The notes beneath the pieces are model-generated. The model worked only from the letters and a program-made list of their open reading frames with translations. It searched no databases and was not told where the DNA came from. Made by a program: the position numbers and the translations under genes. Positions 63,995 to 64,000 of a stretch of DNA of 64,000 nucleotides are shown here, one piece after another. This DNA comes from Bathynomus jamesi. Taxonomy: Eukaryota; Arthropoda; Malacostraca; Isopoda; Cirolanidae. The DNA lies in NCBI GenBank assembly GCA_023014485.1, contig JAJOZX010012268.1, positions 1-64,000 on the forward strand, given 5' to 3'. Position 1 is the stretch's first letter, and each line of letters begins with the position of its first letter.

Positions 63995-64000
63995 CGTTTT

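Noticed and set aside
1..64000. CRISPR arrays, bacterial operons, ribosome binding sites, rRNA
   Set aside because: Introns, TEs and composition are eukaryotic; tandem repeats seen are microsatellites or MITE-internal units without spacer structure.

Overview
The window is eukaryotic and almost certainly arthropod repeat DNA. The evidence is spliceosomal introns, tRNA-derived SINE-like units, several mariner lineages, Penelope-like elements (PLEs) with GIY-YIG domains and hammerhead ribozymes, and L2/CR1-, Jockey- and I-type non-LTR retrotransposons. I see no intact single-copy host gene. Nearly all of the sequence is a stack of transposable elements (TEs) nested in one another. Many of them are bounded by (TA)n arrays, so that the arrays work as junction marks. 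The species cannot be named from what is visible.

Layout. 1-1760: 3' half of a PLE. 1762-15306: three copies (A, B, E) of an AT-rich non-coding repeat, here called R1, carrying nested MITEs and a 5'-truncated L2/CR1-like element. 15307-18338: Jockey 3' fragment fused to a second CR1-like reverse transcriptase (RT), cut by a MITE and by a mariner. 18339-24540: SINE, hAT-type MITEs, fold-back units, PLE pieces and an internally deleted mariner. 24541-30412: R1 copy C followed by a second Jockey-tail/CR1 chimera. 30428-32264: SINE and MITEs. 32295-46960: R1 copy D, split into two exactly abutting halves by a 9.2-kb insertion (35593-44825) with a 5-bp target duplication, then a third chimera. 46983-48929: SINE and a head-to-head PLE pair. 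48930-55184: near-complete GC-rich I-type retrotransposon. 55193-62378: four mariner derivatives, a MULE relic and a transposase-tail element. 62385-64000: different in character, a tight run of short + strand ORFs without TE similarity, perhaps from a virus or a large virus-like transposon.

The most interesting locus is the 9.2-kb insertion. It carries a multi-exon gene of a large unnamed metazoan family (exons traceable from 35990 to 43262, two GT-AG introns). Its conserved Asp, Asp, Cys-x2-Cys, Leu-Pro-Pro-Leu-His and Glu-Arg-Phe-His blocks look like an RNase-H-fold (DDE) transposase. That gene was later broken by a second unnamed element with about 350-bp inverted repeats, which encodes a PIN/XPG-like nuclease on the other strand, by a MITE with TTCGAA-repeat ends, and by a mariner inside intron 2. 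The second theme is the PLEs: four hammerhead motifs can be folded by eye, and two unrelated PLE loci are head-to-head inverted pairs broken at the same place, just upstream of the catalytic Y[VI]DD.

Almost every coding region here is a relic with frameshifts, stops or truncation, so the calls are mostly pseudogenes or mobile elements. Boundaries with target duplications (marked in the entries) are reliable to a few bases. Others are approximate to 10-30 bases.
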